DNA of 64,000 bases from NCBI RefSeq assembly GCF_022965805.1, contig NC_133117.1:13230183-13294182 (forward strand), written 5' to 3'. The first letter of the stretch is position 1; the number at the start of each line of letters is the position of its first letter. Source of the stretch: Primulina eburnea. Lineage: Eukaryota > Streptophyta > Magnoliopsida > Lamiales > Gesneriaceae. The position numbers and the translations under genes were made by a program. This document shows positions 23,220-36,351 of this stretch, piece after piece. Below the pieces are notes generated by a model. That model was not told the origin of the DNA, made no database searches, and saw only the letters and a list, made by a program, of their open reading frames with translations.

Positions 23220-26200
23220 GACTCTATGTGCTAGAATTACACTTTGACTTGTTTACCGACTCTCATGGGGTCACCAGGTGGCAAGGTTGGGTGTTCTGTC
23301 GAAACATATAGGAGTCGATGCATTGTAGTAGGGGATTCACCGCTTACCTTCGGGTATGGATATCCTATGTGTTCTCATGTATATGTAGGTTGAAATCTCT
23401 GATCAGAGTATGGTGGTAATTATGAAAGGGGTTTCATAGATTACACCATCGATGCAACTACAACATGACACATAGTATCGATTGATTGACAACTCTCGAT
23501 AAACCAATGGTTGTCGAATCGGTCGGGATATATGAGTTGAAGGGACCGTACTGTACACTAACCATAATTGAATGGTTCTTGCAGGCACTATCATTTGATA
23601 CCTAGGGAATCATGTAAGCGATGCTGCTAGGCGTTTAACATGATTGGTGGGGTACTATCAGACTTGAGTTCTGACGTTCTTGTTATCAAGGAGTTGATAA
23701 CTAAGAATGGAGCAATTGGGGTATGCTCATATAAGGACATGTTTAGTCCGAATCACATGGAGATGTGAACCCAAGGCTAGTTGTATCAATGAACCATTGA
23801 GGGTCACACAAGTACTAGCTTTCTAGATCCCGTTGAGAAGTAAAATTTTTCAATGTGTTGAACGGCTTGTAAATGAGTTTATAAGCATAAATAAAATAGA
23901 AGTATGACTTCTATGAGAGAAATGTGACTTTTAATTTGTGGAAGTGTTCCTAGATTAAAAGGTGGCCAAATAAATAATGTATTTGAAAATTGTGATTTTC
24001 ATAAACATTATTATGGACTAAATTAAATTAATTCAAGTGTTAAATTAATTATACACTAATGGGCCTAGTAGAGTCCAAATAATTAAATAAATAATTAAAT
24101 TAATTCAAGTGTTGAATTAATTAAATCATATTGGGTCTTGTAGAGCCCAATATTAAAATAATTATTCAACGAGTGACTTGAGTAAATTCAAGTAATGTTT
24201 AATTAGTCTCAAATATGTTTGAGATAATTAAAATAAGTCCATGGATTTTTAATTGTTAAAAATTAAATAAGACTTGCATGCATGGGAGGTGAAAAGTTGG
24301 GAGACAACTTTTGCAACATCCAAGGCATGGCATGCCTTTGGAATACACACCTTTTCCCACAACCAAGACAAGTCTTCCCTCATCCCTTTTTGAATGATAT
24401 GGCCGAATATTGAGGCACATACTTCCTCACTTTTCTCTCAATTTTTCTCTTCACTTTTGGTATATAAAACAATACACTTCTCAAAGAAAAATGCTCTAAT
24501 TTTTCTAGTGCAAAATTAGAGTGGTTCTAGTTTGTTGGTGGTGGGCTTAATATTTGAGCAAGGTGGGCTCAAAGGGAAGCTTTAAGATTGTCTTGCCTTT
24601 TCAAGAGCCAAGTTGTTTACATCTTGGTTGTAGCCATACATCAATCCTTGTGATTGATAGGTATATCTCTCAAACACCCTATGTATGATATTATTTGGTG
24701 TTTGTTGTATTTGCTACACATATGGTATGGGTGGCCAAATTTTTCTTGCTAGAAAATATGATTTTCGAAAATTTTTGTTGCTTCCGTTGCGTTTTCGATC
24801 ACCTAAAAACGATCCCTTTTAAGTGGTATCATGAGCTAAGGATACTATTTTGTGTAGCTTATACATATTATTATATTGAGGTCGATTTCTAACCGCGTGA
24901 GATGAGTTTTTGCAAAAAAATCAAGGCCAACACATAAGGCATTTTCGGGCAGTCTGTTGCTGCCCATTCCGGGCAGCTCGGGCAGCCCGAGACTCTATGT
25001 GCTAGAATTACACTTTGACTTGTTTACCGACTCTCATGGGGTCACCAGGTGGCAAGGTTGGGTGTTCTGTCAAAACATATAGGAGTAGATGTATTGTAGT
25101 CAGGGATTCACCGCTTACCTTCGGGTATGGATATCCTATGTGTTCTCATGTATATGTAGGTTGAAATCTCTGATCAGAGTATGGTGGTAATTACGAAAGG
25201 GGTTTCATAGATTACACCATCGATGCAACTACAACATGACACATAGTATCGATTCATTGACAACTCTCGATAAACCAATGGTTGTCGAATCGGTCGGGAT
25301 ATATGAGTTGAAGGGACCGTACTGTACACTAACCATAATTGAATGGTTCTTGCAGGCACTATCATTTGATACCTAGGGAATCATGTAAGCGATGCTGCTA
25401 GGCGTTTAACATGATTGGTTGGGTACTATCAGACTTGAGTTCTGACGTTCTTGTTATCAAGGAGTTGATAACTAAGAATGGAGCAATTGGGGTATGCTCA
25501 TGTAAGGACATGTTTAGTCCGAATCACATGGAGATGTGAACCCACAGCTAGTTGTATCAATGAACCATTGAGGGTCACACAAGTACTAGCTTTCTAGATC
25601 CCGTTGAGAAGTAAAATTTTTCAATGTGTTGAACGGCTTGTAAATGAGTTTATAAGCATAAATAAAATAGAAGTATGACTTCTATGAGAGAAATGTGACT
25701 TTTAATTTGTGGAAGTGTTCCTAGATTAAAAGGTGGCCAAATAAATAATGTATTTGAAAATTGTGATTTTCATAAACATTATTATGGACTAAATTAAATT
25801 AATTCAAGTGTTAAATTAATTATACACTAATGGGCCTAGTAGAGTCCAAATAATTAAATAAATAATTAAATTAATTCAAGTGTTGAATTAATTAAATCAT
25901 ATTGGGTCTTGTAGAGCCCAATATTAAAATAATTATTCAACGAGTGACTTGAGTAAATTCAAGTAATGTTTAATTAGTCTCAAATATGTTTGAGATAATT
26001 AAAATAAGTCCATGGATTTTTAATTGTTAAAAATTAAATAAGACTTGCATGCATGGGAGGTGAAAAGTTGGGAGACAACTTTTGCAACATCCAAGGCATG
26101 GCATGCCTTTGGAATACACACCTTTTCCCACAACCAAGACAAGTCTTCCCTCATCCCTTTTTGAATGATATGGCCGAATATTGAGGCACATACTACCTCA

Positions 26201-28532
26201 CTTTTCTCTCAATTTTTCTCTTCACTTTTGGTATATAAAACAATACACTTCTCAAAGAAAAATGCTCTAATTTTTCTAGTGCAAAATTAGAGTGGTTCTA
26301 GTTTGTTGGTGGTGGGCTTAATATTTGAGCAAGGTGGGCTCAAAGGGAAGCTTGAATATTGTCTTGCCTTTTCAAGAGCCAAGTTGTTTACATCTTGGTT
26401 GTAGCCATACATCAATCCTTGTGATTGATAGGTATATCTCTCAAACACCCTATGTATGATATTATTTGGTGTTTGTTGTATTTGCTACACATATGGTATG
26501 GGTGGCCAAATTTTTCTTGCTAGAAAATATGATTTTCGAAAATTTTTGTTGCTTCCGTTGCGTTTTCGATCACCTAAAAACGATCCCTTTTAAGTGGTAT
26601 CATGAGCTAAGGATACTATTTTGTGTAGCTTATACATAATATTATATTGAGGTCGATTTCTAACCGCGTGAGATGAGTTTTTGCAAAAAAATCAAGGCAA
26701 ACACATAGGGCATTTTCGGGCAGCATGTTGCTGCCCATTTCGGGCAGCTCGGGCAGCCCGAGACTCTATGTGCTAGAATTACACTTTGACTTGTTTACCG
26801 ACTCTCATGGGGTCACCAGGTGGCAAGGTTGGGTGTTCTGTCAAAACATATAGGAGTAGATGTATTGTAGTCGGGGATTCACCGCTTACCTTCGGGTATG
26901 GATATCCTATGTGTTCTCATGTATATGTAGGTTGAAATCTCTGATCAGAGTATGGTGGTAATTACGAAAGGGGTTACATAGATTACACCATCGATGCAAC
27001 TACAACATGACACATAGTATCGATTCATTGACAACTCTCGATAAACCAATGGTTGTCGAATCGGTCGGGATATATGAGTTGAAGGGACCGTACTGTACAC
27101 TAACCATAATTGAATGGTTCTTGCAGGCACTATCATTTGATACCTAGGGAATCATGTAAGCGATGCTGCTAGGCGTTTAACATGATTGGTTGGGTACTAT
27201 CAGACTTGAGTTCTGACGTTCTTGTTATCAAGGAGTTGATAACTAAGAATGGAGCAATTGGGGTATGCTCATGTAAGGACATGTTTAGTCCGAATCACAT
27301 GGAGATGTGAACCCACGGCTAGTTGTATCAATGAACCATTGAGGGTCACACAAGTACTAGCTTTCTAGATCCCGTTGAGTAGTAAAATTTTTCAATGTGT
27401 TGAACGGCTTGTAAATGAGTTTATAAGCATAAATAAAATAGAAGTATGACTTCTATGAGAGAAATGTGACTTTTAATTTGTGGAAGTGTTCCTAGATTAA
27501 AAGGTGGCCAAATAAATAATGTATTTGAAAATTGTGATTTTCATAAACATTATTATGGACTAAATTAAATTAATTCAAGTGTTAAATTAATTATACACTA
27601 ATAGGCCTAGTAGAGTCCAAATAATTAAATAAATAATTAAATTAATTCAAGTGTTGAATTAATTAAATCATATTGGATCTTGTAGAGCCCAATATTAAAA
27701 TAATTATTCAACGAGTGACTTGAGTAAATTCAAGTAATGTTTAATTAGTCTCAAATATGTTTGAGATAATTAAAATAAGTCCATGGATTTTTAATTGTTA
27801 AAAATTAAATAAGACTTGCATGCATGGGAGGTGAAAAGTTGGGAGACAACTTTTGCAACATCCAAGGCATGGCATGCCTTTGGAATACACACCTTTTCCC
27901 ACAACCAAGACAAGTCTTCCCTCATCCCTTTTTGAATGATATGGCCGAAATATTGAGGCACATACTACCTCACTTTTCTCTCAATTTTTCTCTTCACTTT
28001 TGGTATATAAAACAATACACTTCTCAAAGAAAAATGCTCTAATTTTTCTAGTGCAAAATTAGAGTGGTTCTAGTTTGTTGGTGGTGGGCTTAATATTTGA
28101 GCAAGGTGGGCTCAAAGGGAAGCTTGAATATTGTCTTGCCTTTTCAAGAGCCAAGTTGTTTACATCTTGGTTGTAGCCATACATCAATCCTTGTGATTGA
28201 TAGGTATATCTCTCAAACACCCTATGTATGATATTATTTGGTGTTTGTTGTATTTGCTACACATATGGTATGGGTGGCCAAATTTTTCTTGCTAGAAAAT
28301 ATGATTTTCGAAAATTTTTGTTGCTTCCGTTGCGTTTTCGATCACCTAAAAACGATCCCTTTTAAGTGGTATCATGAGCTAAGGATACTATTTTGTGTAG
28401 CTTATATATAATATTATATTGAGGTCGATTTCTAACCGCATGAGATGAGTTTTTGCAACAAAATCAAGGCCAACACATAGGGCATTTTCGGGCAGCATGT
28501 TGCTGCCCATTTCGGGCAGCTCGGGCAGCCCG
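23220..28532 (+). repeat. Tandem array of 1771-bp LTR-PBS-leader units in element C
   Basis: Three consecutive copies start at 23220, 24991 and 26762 with GACTCTATGTGCTAGAA. Each holds the last 1.6 kb of the LTR, a PBS (24824, 26595, 28367) and about 170 bp of leader with GGGCAGC repeats. The full first LTR and leader (to 23219) supply the parent copy. At the junctions a leader CAGCCCGAG meets an LTR CGAGACTC, sharing CGAG. Units differ by only scattered bases. The 5' 490 bp of the LTR is absent from each extra unit. Confidence 0.93.
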
Positions 28533-28592
28533 AGGGGCTGCCCATTTCGGGCAGCAAGGGCAGCCCGAGGGGCTGCCCGAAGCCCTCTATTT
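28487..28592 (+). repeat. GGGCAGC/GCTGCCC hairpin cluster in C leader
   Basis: About ten GGGCAGC or GCTGCCC half-sites lie in 105 bp and can form several alternative stems (such as GGGCAGCATGTTGCTGCCC). Truncated versions sit at each array junction (near 23177, 24949 and 26718). Confidence 0.85.
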
Positions 28593-29691
28593 AAAATTAA
28601 AAAAATAATTTTTTGTTGGCCGGAATCCGGCGACGGAGCTCCGGCGACGGCGATGACGACTAGGGTTTCCAAAAGTGTTTTGGATTATCAAAGTGTCATG
28701 GGCCTTGATGTTGTTGGGCCATTAGATGGCTAACATATTTGTGAAATTTAAATGGGCCCAAATTTTTTTTGGTGAAAAATGATTTTTTGGGCCCTTAAGT
28801 TTAAATATACAAAAATTGCAAATATTTTCTCATGAAATAAATAATTTAAGTTGGACTTTAATTATTTATAGTAAATGGTGATTTACAAGAAATTCGGTTA
28901 TAAATAAATTAATTAGAAAGTAGACAAAGGTGTTTGTATACTTTATTAATTTAGTTTATAATCGTGGCGGTTAGTGATTGGATCAAGATATATAATATTG
29001 GATCAATTAATTATTGTGATAATTAATTGATGGTGTATGATATGTGATCTTATGCATGAAGGATGATCAAAAGCCCAAGCCCAATTTGCTAGGTGTATGC
29101 TAGGATATTTTGTGTTGAATGATTGTAATAATTATCAATTTATAAAGTGAGCTTGGTTTATGGCCCGTTCCCACCCCCATGAGATGTATCCCTATTTGCC
29201 ATGGATATTTATTTGTAAGTATTAGTATAGTGGATGATCAAGATTGGAAGATGGTGGCCATGATGATTATGAAGATCAAAGACATGTAAATATTGAAAGC
29301 TAATGTAATAGTTGCATTTGCATCCCATGCATTTCCCTAGGATTGGACATAGGCCCGTGTTTAGCTCACACAGGCCATTAGTATTGGGGCGATTGATCAT
29401 CTTTGTTTTGTTTAATGTTTATAATATATGCATGATATGTTATAAATAATGAGTATGTGCGTTATTATTATGATAATAACAAAGTTGCATGAATCCGGCA
29501 AACATACGATCAAACATGGCGAGCTTTTAAATAAAATTAATGATGAGACCTTTCAAAATTAAAAACCCTCATTTTGAATAAGATTAAAAATTAATATCAA
29601 GCCCGAAAAGCGGAATTATAAATTTGTTTATAATTTCCATGTCTTCCATCGACAATGGGTGCATGATGAACGCTACCCGTGCTCGAGGCTC

Positions 29692-29980
29692 GGCTCATAT
29701 TATTGGGGAGTCTTGGGTGCCGGAAATCTGTGACATCCATTGACATGGTGATGTGAACTACGTGGAACTCCCATGATTTCGGCTCATATTATTGGGGGAA
29801 CTCATGGCGACCGTCCATTAAGGTTCAACATCGATGGGTAAGGCTTGACACGTGAAGATGAACGACGTCATATTATTGGGTCCTAATCAAACGTGAGACA
29901 AAATTTTACGTAGAGGGTTGCATTGTGATGCAATTGAAAACTACCTTTTAGGAATTGTGATTGGCTGATATTATTCGGGA
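29692..29980 (+). repeat. Four GGCTCATATTATTGGG motifs in C leader
   Basis: Copies at 29692, 29781, 29863 (GACGTCATATTATTGGG) and 29963 (GGCTGATATTATTCGGG), spaced 80-100 bp apart. Their counterparts in element F (minus) are at 55095, 45474, 45392 and 45296, in the same order. Confidence 0.8.
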
Positions 29981-30171
29981 TTATAATTCGCTAATTGGAC
30001 CTTACGTACCTACTGAGGAAAGGAGTTTCCCGTTTTCACTAGAGGGTAGTGAAAGATGTCAAAACAGTGGGAGTAAACATTTATAAAATTAAAGTCCATA
30101 CTTTATAACTTACTAAATATTTTAAAATAGTCATTAACATTTATCTGTTTACTTTTCAGTACTATTTGACA

Positions 30172-31668
30172 ATGTCTTCAGTTCGCAATCCGCTTTCTGC
30201 CATACTCGAAAAACACGTATTAACCGGACCTAATTACCTCACTTGGCTAAGAAATCTGAAAATCGTCTTGAACTCGGAAAAGATTGCATATACACTGAAT
30301 GAGTCGCCCCCTGATAAGGCTCCGACTGACTGCACTCCTGAGGAATTGCAGACCTACAAGGATTGGTGTGACCATGACTTGAAGGCCAAGTGTTATATGC
30401 AGGCTTCTATGAATGATGAGCTGCAGAGGCGTTTTGAGGTTGCAAAGAGTGCTGCTGACATTCATTTGCACCTCAAGGAGCTCTTTGGTGAGCAAACTCG
30501 GCCTCTTAGGCATGCTACCGTCAAGGAGCTAATCACTTTGCGCATGCGAGATGGGTCCTCGGTCCATGAGCATGGCCTAAAGTTGATTGGGCTTGTGGAC
30601 AAGCTGGTTGGCATGGATTTGATGTTGCCTTCGGAGTTGACCACCGACGTGTTGTTGTTATCGCTGCCTAGCTCATTTGATCATTTTGTGGTGAAATTCA
30701 ACATGAACAAGATGGAGCCGACCCTTGAGGAGTTGGTGAACATGCTTGTGACTTTTGAGTCCACCATCAAGAAAGAGAAGTCGGTTCTTTATGTGGGTTC
30801 TTCATCTGGTACGAAGACCGATCCACGTGGGAAGAGAAAGAAGCGTTCTTTCCAACGTCCCATGAAGAACGTGCCCTTGAAGAGGCAGACTCCGGGTCCC
30901 GTTGTGGCAGCCACACAAGTGAAGGCTGACAAGACTGTTGACATCTGTCATCACTGCAAGAAGCCTGGACATTGGATGCGTAACTGCAGGGAATATCTTG
31001 CCCAAAAAAGTTCTGGAAACGGTATGTTCTACATTGAAGTAAACATTTCAATTAACTCTACTTCTTGGGTATTGGATACCGGCTGTGGCTCACATCTCTG
31101 TAATGATTTGCACGTGATGGGAAGAAGTAGGAGGCTCAGGGAAGGTGAGACCTTCTTGAGGATGGGCAATGGAGCAAGGGTTGCTGCCAAGGCTGTTGGA
31201 GATGTTTACTTGTATTTGAACAATGATTTTAAGTTTGTTTTAAGAGATGTTTTGTTTGTACCAGACTTGGTGAAAAACATTACTTCCATTTCTATGCTTG
31301 ATAAAGATGGATTTTCTTGTTTATTTAGCAAAGGTGTTTGCAACATTTACAAGAACGAATGTTTAATTGGTACTGGAGAACTAGAAAACGATCTCTACAC
31401 CTTAAAATTAAAAGATATTCCACTTAACAATGTCCAAGCTATAACAACAACAAACAAACTCAAACAAGATACTCTAAATTCGGCACAATTATGGCATGCT
31501 CGATTAGGACATATTTCCCTAAGAAGGATGAACAAGCTAGTGAGAGTGAGCATGTTTGATATGTCTGATATTAATGCTCTCACGACTTGTGAATCCTGTC
31601 TAAAAGGAAAGATGACCAAAATTCCCTTTAAGGGCCATGTGGAGCGACCAAAGGGTTATTGGATTTGA
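30172..31668 (+). pseudogene. Element C gag-protease and integrase N-terminus (copia)
   Basis: ATG 30172 (MSSVRNPLSAILEKHVLTG) opens a copia Gag with the typical GPNYLTWLRNLKIVL segment. A basic linker and the CCHC knuckle CHHCKKPGHWMRNC follow, then aspartic protease (SWVLDTGCGSHLC) and a GAG-pre-integrase segment (LWHARLGHISLRRMN...CESCLKGK). The frame ends falsely at 31668 (PKGYWI), because one base is missing near 31645. The next frame continues LLDLIHTDVCGPLS without a gap. The rest of the polyprotein is open, so one change separates this copy from a full-length frame. Confidence 0.93.
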
Positions 31669-34103
31669 TCCATACCGATGTGTGCGGTCCTCTTAGCATC
31701 ACCACTAAGCATGGACATGCCTACTTCATCACCTTTATCGATGACTTTTCGAGGTATGGGTATGTGTATTTGATGAAATACAAGTCTGAAGCCTTTGAAA
31801 GGTTCAAAGAATTCAGAAGTGAAGTAGAGAAGCAATTGGGACGAAGCATCAAGACACTTCGATCGGATCGAGGTGGTGAATACTTGAGTGCCGAGTTCCA
31901 AGAGTATCTTAAGGAGAATGGGATTCTCTCGCAGTGGACTCCGCCCGCTACACCGCAGTTGAATGGTGTTTCGGAGCGTCGTAACCGGACTTTTATGGAC
32001 ATGGTTCGGTCTATGATGGGGTTCACGGAGTTGCCGCCATCCTTTTGGGGATATGCGCTTGAGACAGTGGCAATGTTGTTGAACAATGTCCATACAAAGA
32101 CAGTTGACAAGACTCCATATGAGATATGGATGGGTAAGCCACCCAAATATTCGTATCTTAGAATATGGGGGTGCCCTGCTTATGTGAAGCAGGTAGTGGG
32201 AGATAAATTGGATAGTCGATCCATTTTATGTTACTTTGTGGGATATCCAAAGAATTGCGTTGGATATTACTTCTATCATCCCCAAGAAACAAAGGTGTTT
32301 ATTTCTAGGAATGCAACCTTTTTGGAAAAAGAATTTCTATTGGATAGAAAAGGGGAGATGATAGAACTCGAAGAGGTTCGAGAGACACCCACAGTTATGG
32401 AACCCACACCCGAAGAGCCAAGAGAGGAGATACAAGCTCCTAGAAGATCCGAGAGAGTCTCGAGACCATTTATGAGGTGTGGTCTGCTTCTTGAAGAGGG
32501 CCATGATGAGCCTAACCTTGGATGTGATCCAAGGACCTTCAAGGAAGCGTTATCTGATGCCGATTCATCCAAATGGCTTGAAGCTATGGAATCTGAGATG
32601 AATTCCATGCATTCGAACCAAGTGTGGAATCTTGTGGATCCACCTGAGGGAATTGTTCCCATAGGGTGTAAATGGATTTACAAGAGGAAACTTGGGGCGG
32701 ATGGGTACGTATTGACTTTCAAGGCGCGATTGGTGGCAAAAGGATATACTCAAAGACAAGGAGTTGACTTTGAGGAAACCTTTTCTCCAGTTGCAATGTT
32801 CAAGTCTATAAGGATATTGTTAGTCATAGCTACATGGTATGAATATGAGATATGGCAGATGGATGTCAAGACAGCCTTTCTTAATTGGGATATTAAGGAA
32901 GAGATTTACATGTCTCAACCCGAAGGGTTTACATCTATCGGAAGTGGGCATATGGTATGCAAACTTCAAAGATCTATTTATGGTCTAAAGAAGGCATCTA
33001 GGAGTTGGAACCTTAGATTCGATAGTACAATCAAAGAGTTTGATTTTACTAAGAATCTTGAGGAACCCTGTGTGTATAAGAAGGTCAGTGGGAGTGCTGT
33101 GACATTCCTGGTGCTGTATGTTGATGACATTCTACTCATTGGGAATGATGTAGGAATGTTGCAATCAACTAAGATATGGTTAGCGAGTAAGTTCTCGATG
33201 CAGGACTTGGGTGAAGCATCTTTTGTAGTGGGAATACAGATCTATAGAGATAGATCAAATAGATTACTTGGTCTCACCCAGTCCACATACATTGATACCA
33301 TCCTGAAGCGGTTCTCGATGGATGAGTCCAAGAGAGGACATCTACCTATGTGTCATGGCGTGTCCCTATCCAAGTCTATGTCTCCCAAGACTGATGCAGA
33401 GATAGCGGCGATGACACACATTCCATATGCATCTGCAATTGGTAGCATATTGTATGGGATGATATCTACGCGTCTTGACGTGGCTTTCGCACTAAGTGTA
33501 GTGAGTAGATATCAATCGAACCCTGGTCTTCCACATTGGAAAGCTGTGAAAGACATCCTCAAGTATTTGAGGAGAACCGATAAATTGTTCTTGGTCTATG
33601 GGGGTGGAGAACTAAAATTGGAAGGCTATACCGACTCCAGCTTCCAAAGCGATATTGATGACTCAAAGTCAACCTCTGGATTCATATTCATGCTCAATGG
33701 TGCTGCTGTCTCTTGGAAGAGTTCCAAGCAAGACAGTACAGCGGATTCCACCACTGAGGCAAAATACATTGCTGCATCAGCTGCAGCAAAGGAGGCTGTT
33801 TGGATAAGGAATTTCGTCCAAGAGTTGGGCGTCATTCCTAATGGAGTTTCTCCTGTCCCGGTGTTTTGTGACAACATGGGAGCCATTGCTCAAGCAAAGG
33901 AGCCGAGGTCTCATCAGAAGTCCAAACACGTATTGAGAAAGTACCATATCCTCAGAGAGATCGTGAAAAGAGGAGATGTCATGATTGACAAAGTCGACTC
34001 CGCAGATAATGTTGATGATCCGCTAACTAAGCCTTTACCTAGACCATTGTTCGAGAAGCATCGCGAATCGATGGGTTTGAAGCATATGGGTAGTTGGCTC
34101 TAG
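31659..34103 (+). pseudogene. Element C integrase-RT-RNase H (copia), open frame after the frameshift
   Basis: Integrase core: DVCGPLS, DDFSRYG and RSDRGGEY with QLNGVSERRNR. Reverse transcriptase: WKWIYKRK-type start (GCKWIYKRKLGADG), FKARLVAKGYTQ, MDVKTAFLNW and the catalytic YVDD in LVLYVDDILLIGND (33117-33128). RNase H ends with the copia pattern GYTDSSFQSD, STTEAKYIA and NVDDPLTKPLPRPLFEKH. The frame is uninterrupted for about 814 codons to TAG at 34101-34103, a few bases before the polypurine tract. The integrase-before-RT order defines Ty1/copia. The exact copia lineage is not certain from motifs alone. Confidence 0.94.
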
Positions 34104-34104
34104 T

Positions 34105-34117
34105 GCAAGTGGGAGAT
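34105..34117 (+). other. Element C polypurine tract
   Basis: GCAAGTGGGAGAT lies directly before TGTTAGAG of the 3' LTR. Element F has the same tract (GCAAGTGGGAGAT) on the minus strand. Confidence 0.88.
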
Positions 34118-36199
34118 TGTTAGAGTGGGTGCCCGTCGAGCCAAGTGTTGGCCGAGTGTTCACAATGAAACTCTATGTATAAACAATCTTTATTTTAATA
34201 ATATTTGAAATTATCATTTTGGCACTTCTTTATCTGTATACCCATGCTAGTTGCACAGATAAAGTCCTTGAATATACAAATAGTAGAAAGAATATGAGAT
34301 GCTCATATGATGAGTATCATGAAACTCATATTTGGAATACTGTATATTCTAAACAGTTCCTAGTCGATTCAGCCGCCGCTAAGAAGGATATAGGCCGCTC
34401 GAGTTAGAGACTAGTATCTGCGATGTGAGTACCATGTTTCATTGGTAAGGGACATTTGGATGTCCAAGCATGCAGATAGGTGCTCCTAGTATAATGCACT
34501 GAATAACCCTCCATAAAGGACTTTCCAAGTGGTTCTCACTTATCGAGTGGGGAAGTCCTAGTTTATGGTTGTACACCATTAGTCCTTATGACCCGGGACA
34601 ACATTGAGACTCTATATGCTAGAATTACACTTTGACTTGTTTACCGACTCTCATGGGGTCACCAGGTGGCAAGGTTGGGTGTTCTGTCGAAACATATAGG
34701 AGTCGATGCATTGTAGTCGGGGATTCACCGCTTACCTTCGGGTATGGATATCCTATGTGTTCTCATTTATATGTAGGTTGAAATCTCTGATCAGAGTATG
34801 GTGGTAATTATGAAAGGGGTATCATAGATTACAACATCGATGCAACTACAACATGACACATAGTATCGATTCATTGACAACTCTCAATAAACCAATGGTT
34901 GTCGAATCGGTCGGGATATATGAGTTGAAGGGACCGTACTGTACACTAACCATAATTGAATGGTTCTTGCAGGCACTATCATTTGATACCTAGGGAATCA
35001 TGTAAGCGATGCTGCTAGGCGTTTAACATGATTGGTTGGGTACTATCAGACTTGAGTTCTGACGTTCTTGTTATCAAGGAGTTGATAATTAAGAATGGAG
35101 CAATTGGGGTATGCTCATATAAGGACATGTTTAGTCCGAATCACATGGAGATGTGAACCCACGGCTAGTTGTATCAATGAACCATTAAGGGCCACACAAG
35201 TACTAGCTTTCTAGATCCCGTTGAGAAGTAAAATTGTTCAATGTGTTGAACGGCTTGTAAATGAGTTTATAAGCATAAATAAAATAGAAGTATGACTTAT
35301 ATGAGAGAAATGTGACTTTTAATTTGTGGAAGTGTTCCTAGATTAAAAGGTGGCCAAATAAATAATGTATTTGAAAATTGTGATTTTCATAAACATTATT
35401 ATGGACTAAATTAAATTAATTCAAGTGTTAAATTAATTAAACACTAGTGGGCCTAGTAGAGTCCAAATAATTAAATTAATTCAAGTGTTGAATTAATTAA
35501 ATCATATTGAGTCTTGTAGAGCCCAATATTAAAATAATTATTCAACTAGTGACTTGAGTAAATTCAAGTAATGCTTAATTAGTCTTAAATAAGTTTGAGA
35601 TAATTAAAATAAGTCCATTGATTTTTAATTGTTAAAAATTAAATAAGACTTGCATGCATGGGAGGTGAAAAGTTGGGAGACAACTTTTGCAACATCCAAG
35701 GCATGGCATGCCTTTGGAATACACACATGTTCCCACAACCAAGACAAGTCTTCCCTCATCTCTTTTTGAATGATATGGCCGAAATATTGAGGCACATACT
35801 ACCTCACTTTTCTCTCAATTTTTCTCTTCACTTTTGGTAGAGAAAACAATACACTTCTCAAAGAAAAATGCTCTAATTTTTCTAGTGCAAAATTAGAGTG
35901 GTTCTAGTTTGTTGGTGGTGGGCTTAATATTTGAGCAAGGTGGGCTCAAAGGGAAGCTTGATGATTGTCTTGCCTTTCCAAGAGCCAAGTTGTTTACATC
36001 TTGGTTTGAGCCATACATCAATCTTTGTGATTGATAGGTATATCTCTCAAACACCCTATATTTGACATTATTTGTTGTTTGTTGTATTTGCTACACATAT
36101 GGTATGAGGTGGCCGAATTTTTCTTGCTAGAAAATATGATTTTCGAAAATTTTTGTTGCTTCCGTTGCGTTTTCGATCACCTAAAAACGATCCCTTTCA
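34118..36199 (+). repeat. Element C 3' LTR
   Basis: TGTTAGAGTGGG...ATCCCTTTCA, 2082 bp. Compared with the 5' copies it lacks one AATAAATAATTAAATT stretch (near 35470), has its TATA box changed to TAGAGAAAA near 35838, and differs at scattered bases. Confidence 0.94.
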
Positions 36200-36204
36200 G
36201 AAAT
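36200..36204 (+). repeat. Target-site duplication of element C (right), GAAAT
   Basis: Second GAAAT copy. Element B resumes here. Confidence 0.93.
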
Positions 36205-36225
36205 CGTATCATAGGGGGGGAGAAA
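36205..36225 (+). other. Element B 3' internal end with polypurine tract
   Basis: CGTATCATAGGGGGGGAGAAA is the last internal sequence of B before its 3' LTR. The G-run plus AGAAA is its polypurine tract, stranded from the rest of B by 25.5 kb of inserted DNA. Confidence 0.88.
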
Positions 36226-36351
36226 TGTAATGCCCGAGATTTTGATTATTGTAATCCGGAATGATTCGTGGATAAATTGATGTGATTATAGACGGAACGG
36301 ATTAGACCAGGAAAGACGAGAAAATATATGAAATGTGCGAGGAATAGTAGC

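Larger units (their letters stand above)
28365..30171 (+). other. Element C leader (5' untranslated internal region)
   Basis: The leader has PBS copy 4, a GC-rich hairpin zone, a short stretch GGCGACGGAGCTCCGGCGACGG near 28625, AT-rich sequence and then a block with four TCATATTATTGGG-type motifs before gag. Parts align with the leader of element F on the other strand (for example CATGAGATGTATCCCT near 29178). No convincing ORF is seen in it. Confidence 0.8.
10696..36199 (+). mobile_element. Element C: Ty1/copia retrotransposon with LTR-leader tandem array, hosting element D
   Basis: Plus-strand copia element inserted in B. Its 5' LTR is split by D (10696-11486 and 21749-23050; 2093 bp joined) and its 3' LTR is 34118-36199 (2082 bp). 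Between them are three extra copies of an LTR-PBS-leader unit (23220-28532), a long leader and a gag-pol broken by one frameshift. The outer TSD is GAAAT. Without D the element spans about 15.2 kb, long for copia because of the array. Confidence 0.93.

Noticed and set aside
23220..28532. Assembly error as the source of the 1771-bp array
   Set aside because: Kept as a caveat only. Units carry distinct substitutions (such as TCTATGAGAG context, CTTCCTCAC near 24421, GAGTAGTAAA near 27379), so they are not one unit copied in silico. Long reads would settle it.
28388..28733. ORFs of 78-94 codons with AAPRAALAAR-type runs
   Set aside because: Caused by the GGGCAGC hairpin cluster in the C leader. 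Low-complexity, in both strands, no domain.
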